From an uncultured Erysipelotrichaceae bacterium (GTDB lineage: Bacteria; Bacillota_I; Bacilli_A; Erysipelotrichales; Erysipelotrichaceae): 9,434 nt of DNA. Below are positions 5,637-9,434 of the stretch, piece after piece. The position numbers were made by a program, and so were the translations under genes. Positions within the stretch are counted from its first letter, which is position 1. Each line of letters begins with the position of its first letter. The notes under the pieces were generated by a model. The model was not told where the DNA came from, did no database searches, and was given only the letters and a program-made list of their open reading frames with translations. The stretch spans positions 1 to 9,434 of the forward strand of contig CACZNO010000253.1 of NCBI GenBank assembly GCA_902782505.1, given 5' to 3'.

Positions 5637-5694
5637 TGTCAAGGTGTACGATTCGTGAACGAATTTTGAAATGTTTGTGAAATCGCTTTCTTTT

Positions 5695-7677
5695 TCAACT
5701 TTTTCCGGAAATTGTGATAATCGCTTCATGATTCACCGTATCGTAGTGTTCCACGGTCACGGTATAATCCAGCGTGCCTCCGGTATTGAGATACGGCGCG
5801 TTCGGGAACGATCCCGCGCAGGTATCCATGGAGAATACATCCCCCGGACCGAAAAGATCCGAGACGCTGTACAGCATGTAGATACACCACATCGCGTAAT
5901 GATTGATCCGGAACTTATCGGAACCGTCCCGCGGAAGCACGTCGACCAGATGGTACAGCATCGAATCCCCTTCGATCACCGGCGTCAGGCCGATGGAATT
6001 CCAGAAGCGGTTCCATATCTGGTACGGTTGTTTCTGTTCTATTTCCTTGATCAAAGACTTGATTTCCTCATAGGAGGATAACGGAAGATACGCCGCATGG
6101 CCTTCATCCCCCACGTTAATGTAATACACTTTCACCTTCCGTGAATCCACATGATATACGCGCACCCCGCCGTTTACGCGCGGATCCCCCGGCGTCATGA
6201 AATGTTCGTCCGTCACATACCTCCAGTCAAACCCGCTCGCTCCCCTGGGAGCCAGCACATCGATCAGAACATACTCGTCAAACGGCGTTCCGTTAAAGCC
6301 CGCGGAGGACGTCAGTAAAACGGTATCCGGCGCTTCAGCGGAACAGCGCAGTTTCAGGGTGATCTTATCGATCTTACCTTCGATCACATACGGATCGATC
6401 CATCCGCAGGCATACCGGGAATACACGTTCCAGTCCGCTCTGTCAACATCCTGCATATCAAATTCGCCCAAGGTGCTGATTTCATATTCCGTATCCGGCG
6501 CCGGGGTCCGGTCATAGTAATCCTCCAGTCCGAACTGGTGACCGATCTCATGAATCAAAATCCGTGTGCCGCCGTGTTGTTCCTCCAGCGGCAGGTTTAG
6601 CTCGTCGTAACTGAGATACGAATACGAACCCAGATCCGGGAGTTTACGGTTCGGATCCCGCGTCGATTTACCGCTGGAACCGCCGAAAAGATAATACACA
6701 TTCCCGTCATTGACAGTTTTCAGGGAATCTTCCGCCGTGATAATGACCAGGGAATCCAGGTATCCGTCCTTGTCCTTGTCCAGTTCTTTCATTTCCTCGG
6801 GATTTTCCTTGCGGATCTCATCCACGTAGGCGAACACATAATCACGGTACTGTTCCTGTACGATCTGATAAGCTTCGGCGCTGGATATACCGGTATCGAC
6901 ATAGTGAAACCGGAAATCAAAATCCACTTTCCCGTACGAAGTGTAATGAAAGTAGGAATTCACCGAACGGAGGCATTCGTCCAGCTCATATTGCCCCTGA
7001 AAGAGATCTTCAAAATACGCATGATCCACCTCCGTTCCGTCCGTGAACGTAAAACAGACCACCAGCATCCCGTTGGTTCCTTCCGTACGGAGATCCCGGG
7101 TATCCAGATCCTGATTGATCAGAAGCGGCGCGGTTTTTTCCATACGGTCAATGTAATACCCGGTAACGGTCAGATCGTCTTTCACCGGGGTATTTCCGTC
7201 AAAGCGTCCGTCGTACCCGGAAGAGAACCATCCCTCAAAGTCTTTTCCGCTGATTTCCGGCATTTCCGGCACTTTCACCGTTTTTCCGTCCTTCACGATC
7301 CAGACCGGGGAAGATAGATCCGCGTCCGCACAGGCAAAATACACCTGGTGATATCCGTGCTGCGCGAGCTTTCCCAAACTTCTCCACGCGCCTTCCTCTT
7401 TTACAAACAATTCGCGGGTATCCGTCCTGAGAAACAGCATCCCGTCGGTTCCGTTTTCATTTTTCGGCGGAAAATCCGTATACAGATCCGGCGCGAAACT
7501 GTCCGACTTCACCAGATCCTCAAAAGAAGCCTTCGTCGGTTCAGGCGGATCCTCAGGGTCTGCGGGGACAGGATCCGGCAAAGGATCCGGATCTTTCGGT
7601 ACTCCCGCGCAGGAAGACGCGCACAAAAGCGAGAAGACAATCAATAACGACAAAAACATCCGGCTCCACCGTCTCAT
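5695..7677 (-). CDS. Surface lipoprotein with InlB-like repeat and M6-type metalloprotease domain
   Basis: Starting at the ATG at 7677, the product has 660 residues. Residues 1-22 are a signal peptide (RRWSR, then a hydrophobic run) ending CASSC, an imperfect lipobox with lipidation expected at Cys23. A Pro/Asp-rich linker follows (about 26-48). Residues about 110-175 (VYFACADADLSSPVWIVKDG ... FEGWFSSGYDGRFDGNTPVKDDLTVTGYY) resemble an InlB/Listeria-Bacteroides B-repeat, a surface adhesion module. LDKDKDGYLDSLVII (299-313) is an Asp-rich loop like those preceding M6 active sites. HEIGHQFGLEDYYD at 376-389 is the HExxHxxGxxD motif of immune-inhibitor-A/M6 peptidases, with His376, Glu377, His380 and Asp386, and YSRYACGWI follows at the expected place. 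It probably cleaves proteins at the cell surface; the substrate is unknown. AAGGGGA lies 7 nt before this start. An in-frame ATG at 7731 is inside a terminator. The gene appears monocistronic. Confidence 0.9.
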   Translation of the reverse strand: MRRWSRMFLSLLIVFSLLCASSCAGVPKDPDPLPDPVPADPEDPPEPTKASFEDLVKSDSFAPDLYTDFPPKNENGTDGMLFLRTDTRELFVKEEGAWRSLGKLAQHGYHQVYFACADADLSSPVWIVKDGKTVKVPEMPEISGKDFEGWFSSGYDGRFDGNTPVKDDLTVTGYYIDRMEKTAPLLINQDLDTRDLRTEGTNGMLVVCFTFTDGTEVDHAYFEDLFQGQYELDECLRSVNSYFHYTSYGKVDFDFRFHYVDTGISSAEAYQIVQEQYRDYVFAYVDEIRKENPEEMKELDKDKDGYLDSLVIITAEDSLKTVNDGNVYYLFGGSSGKSTRDPNRKLPDLGSYSYLSYDELNLPLEEQHGGTRILIHEIGHQFGLEDYYDRTPAPDTEYEISTLGEFDMQDVDRADWNVYSRYACGWIDPYVIEGKIDKITLKLRCSAEAPDTVLLTSSAGFNGTPFDEYVLIDVLAPRGASGFDWRYVTDEHFMTPGDPRVNGGVRVYHVDSRKVKVYYINVGDEGHAAYLPLSSYEEIKSLIKEIEQKQPYQIWNRFWNSIGLTPVIEGDSMLYHLVDVLPRDGSDKFRINHYAMWCIYMLYSVSDLFGPGDVFSMDTCAGSFPNAPYLNTGGTLDYTVTVEHYDTVNHEAIITISGKS

Positions 7678-7705
7678 AAATCTTCCCCTTTCTCTTTTTT
7701 TCTTG

Positions 7706-7714
7706 ATTATACCA
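7706..7714 (-). promoter_or_regulatory. Extended -10 promoter of the M6-type lipoprotein gene
   Basis: The minus strand reads TGGTATAAT at 7714-7706, with no convincing -35. Transcription should begin near 7699, about 22 nt before the chosen ATG at 7677, which supports that start. The promoter begins directly after the T run of the sufB terminator, so its -35 region is the terminator hairpin itself. Confidence 0.7.
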
Positions 7715-7716
7715 TG

Positions 7717-7745
7717 AAAAAACCCGGACACGGAAATCCGGGTTT
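7717..7745 (-). terminator. Intrinsic terminator of the suf operon
   Basis: AAACCCGGA and TCCGGGTTT form a 9-bp stem with an 8-nt loop, and the T run of six overlaps the stem base. It starts 18 nt after the sufB stop codon, confirming sufB as the last gene of the suf operon. Confidence 0.9.
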
Positions 7746-7762
7746 GGTTTCTTCTTGGAGGA

Positions 7763-9172
7763 TTACCCTACGGAACCGCTCATGTCCAGTTTCATCAGCT
7801 GGTTGAGTTCCACGGCGTATTCCATCGGCAATTCCTTGGTGAAGGGAGATAAGAAGCCCATGACGATCATCTGGGTCGCTTCCTCTTCGCTGAGTCCGCG
7901 GCTCATCAGATAGAACAGCTGTTCCTCGGAAACCTTGGAAACCGTGGCTTCATGTGTGATCGTGCTTTCGCTGCACGAGGTGCGGTTCATCGGGATCGTA
8001 TCCGACTTCGATAAATCGTCCAGAATCAGGGTGTCGCACTCGATGTGGGTTTTCGCCCCGACGGCTTTGGGGGAATGATATACCCAGCTGCGGAAATCCG
8101 CCTCGCCGCCCAAACGCGCCACGGACTTGGAGATGATCGTTCCGGAAGTGCGCGGCGCCAGATGGATCATCTTTGCGCCGGAATCCTGGATCTGGGTGCG
8201 GCTTGCGACTGCGATCGTGATGACCGCTCCCTTCGCCCCTTCTTCCGCCAGCACACAGGCCGGGTACTTCATCGTCATCATGGAACCGACGTTGCCGTCG
8301 ACCCATTCCATAAATCCGTTTTCCATGACTTTCGCACGCTGGGTGACCAGGTTGCGGATATTGTTGGACCAGTTCTGGATCGTGGTATACCGGCAATGCG
8401 CGTTTTTCCCGACGTAGATTTCCACCACACCGGTATGCAGGGAATCCAGCGAGTACTGCGGGGCCGTGCATCCTTCCACGTAGGTGATATCCGATCCGTC
8501 ATCCACGATGATCAATGTGCGTTCGTTCTGGGTCATGCGTTCCGAATTGATCCGGAAATACGACTGTAACGGTTTGTCCAGGTGCACTCCCGGAGGTACA
8601 TAGATGAACGATCCGCCGGACCATACGGCACCGTTGAGCGCCGCGAATTTATTGTCGGTGTTGGGGATGATCTTGCCGAAGTATTTCCGTAAGATCTCCG
8701 GGCAGGTCTTGACCGCGGTATCGGTATCCAGGAAGATGACGCCCTTCTCTTCCACTTCCTTCAACATATTGTGGTAGACGACTTCGGATTCGTACTGGGT
8801 CGATACGCCGGCCAGGAATTTCTGTTCGGCTTCCGGGATCCCGAGCTTGTTGAAGGTATCGCGGATGGATTCCGGAACATTCTCCCAGTTTTTCTGGACG
8901 TCCTCGTTCACCGGTTTGATGTAGTACGTATAATCGTTGAAATCCATGTCCGAAAGATCGACACCCCAGTCCTGCATCGGCATTTTTTCAAAGATCCGGT
9001 AGGACTGTAAGCGGAATTCCAGCATCCAGTCCGGTTCGTTTTTGACGCGGGAAATCGCGCGGATCACCTCTTCGTTCAATCCTTTGCCGGAATTGTAGAC
9101 GCTTTCGTCCTCGTTATGAAAACCGTATTTATATTCATCCTGGGCAGCCAGGATCTTTTCGTTCTCACTCAT
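7763..9172 (-). CDS. sufB: Fe-S cluster assembly scaffold protein SufB
   Basis: This complete 469-residue protein is the SufB subunit of the SufBCD scaffold, on which iron-sulfur clusters are built in the cytoplasm from sulfur delivered by SufS/SufU. Family sequence is clear throughout: [20 protein letters not shown] (51-70), [12 protein letters not shown] (185-196), VEGCTAP (232-238), [15 protein letters not shown] (266-280), [13 protein letters not shown] (374-386), [21 protein letters not shown] (406-426) and [23 protein letters not shown] (435-457). Cys400 lies close to the position of the important E. coli Cys405, but anchored on the HEA motif it is two residues off. The ATG overlaps the sufU stop by 8 nt and has an AAAGGAGAG ribosome binding site 7 nt upstream. 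A terminator follows. The length is normal. Confidence 0.97.
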   Translation of the reverse strand: MSENEKILAAQDEYKYGFHNEDESVYNSGKGLNEEVIRAISRVKNEPDWMLEFRLQSYRIFEKMPMQDWGVDLSDMDFNDYTYYIKPVNEDVQKNWENVPESIRDTFNKLGIPEAEQKFLAGVSTQYESEVVYHNMLKEVEEKGVIFLDTDTAVKTCPEILRKYFGKIIPNTDNKFAALNGAVWSGGSFIYVPPGVHLDKPLQSYFRINSERMTQNERTLIIVDDGSDITYVEGCTAPQYSLDSLHTGVVEIYVGKNAHCRYTTIQNWSNNIRNLVTQRAKVMENGFMEWVDGNVGSMMTMKYPACVLAEEGAKGAVITIAVASRTQIQDSGAKMIHLAPRTSGTIISKSVARLGGEADFRSWVYHSPKAVGAKTHIECDTLILDDLSKSDTIPMNRTSCSESTITHEATVSKVSEEQLFYLMSRGLSEEEATQMIVMGFLSPFTKELPMEYAVELNQLMKLDMSGSVG

Positions 9173-9434
9173 CGTCGTTCTCTCCTTTTAGGATCCGGTC
9201 GATGCCGTGCAGACCGATGGTCGCGCAATGTACGCGGTTGGGCTGGCGGTAAACATTCCGAAACGCCACCGCCTCTTCCAGAAGATCCTCGTCAAACGGT
9301 TCGCCGCTGATCATTTTGGAATACTCCTGCATGATCTTTTGCGCTTCTTCCAGCGTTTTTCCCTTCAGCATCTCCGTCAGGATCGAGGTCGACGCCGTGC
9401 TCAATGTACAGCCGATTCCGTCAAAACGCAGATC
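9165..9434 (-). CDS. sufU: SufU-type sulfur-transfer/scaffold protein, C-terminal part
   Basis: The frame enters at the right edge and ends with TGA at 9165-9167, so only the last 89 residues are seen. SufU is the zinc-dependent sulfurtransferase that accepts sulfur from the cysteine desulfurase SufS and passes it to SufBCD in Gram-positive bacteria. The visible part begins [20 protein letters not shown], where GIGC carries a conserved Cys ligand. It continues with [12 protein letters not shown] and ends with [17 protein letters not shown], whose Cys is the last conserved cysteine. The first Cys-Asp motif lies outside the window. The frame is open above the TTG at 9404, and the GxGC cysteine lies above it, so TTG is not the start. 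Overlap with sufB by 8 nt indicates translational coupling in a sufCDSUB-type operon. Confidence 0.94.
   Translation of the reverse strand, partial: DLRFDGIGCTLSTASTSILTEMLKGKTLEEAQKIMQEYSKMISGEPFDEDLLEEAVAFRNVYRQPNRVHCATIGLHGIDRILKGENDDE

Noticed and set aside
5605..5658. Plus-strand 17-codon frame with a GGAGGA site 7 nt upstream
   Set aside because: No plus-strand promoter was found, its codons carry no recognisable signal, and the GGAGGA lies beside a terminator in an AT-rich gap. Probably chance.
9165..9404. sufU starting at the TTG at 9404
   Set aside because: The frame stays open to the window edge, and the conserved GIGC cysteine lies upstream of this TTG, so the gene is cut by the window edge rather than starting here.

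Overview
The window looks like a chromosomal segment of a Gram-positive Bacillota (Firmicutes) bacterium with mid-range GC, judged by eye at about half. The evidence is the sufU-sufB gene order of the Gram-positive SUF operon, strong AGGAGG-type ribosome binding sites, lipoprotein signal peptides, a MetQ-type lipoprotein and U-tract terminators. An Erysipelotrichia-like or Clostridia-like host is possible, but the sequence here does not settle it. Every gene I can support is on the minus strand, so transcription runs from right to left. I see no insertion sequence, phage gene, CRISPR array or rRNA.

Reading in the direction of transcription, the right end (9434-7763) holds the end of a SUF iron-sulfur cluster operon, a partial sufU overlapping a complete sufB, closed by a terminator at 7717-7745. 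A promoter that overlaps this terminator drives a single gene (7677-5695) for a large surface lipoprotein. It has a Pro/Asp-rich linker, an InlB-like repeat and an M6-type HExxHxxGxxD metalloprotease domain. A symmetric terminator (5551-5583) follows.

The most interesting part is 5507-5284, the leader of a methionine uptake operon metN-metI-metQ plus a PPC/DUF296 gene (5283-2391). A good promoter is followed by an unlisted 20-residue leader peptide, MRNAVNFKMMMRMLGSRTLL, with Met codons at positions 9, 10, 11 and 13. The end of this peptide overlaps one arm of a perfect 10-bp inverted repeat. The other arm contains the 5' arm of a GC-rich terminator with six U residues just before metN. This is the layout of trp-type ribosome-mediated attenuation, here apparently sensing charged Met-tRNA. 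I see no complete S-box or T-box.

After the met operon come a tRNA-Thr(CGT) gene with its own promoter and terminator, then a second transcription unit starting at about 2154. That unit encodes a small three-helix membrane protein, a gluzincin-like lipoprotein, a 32-codon nitroreductase remnant, a beta-carbonic anhydrase and a partial conserved gene running off the left edge. The first two genes lie in one uninterrupted frame because of an A8 tract. One A fewer would restore a separate stop, so the join is either a recent frameshift, a slippage site or a sequencing error.
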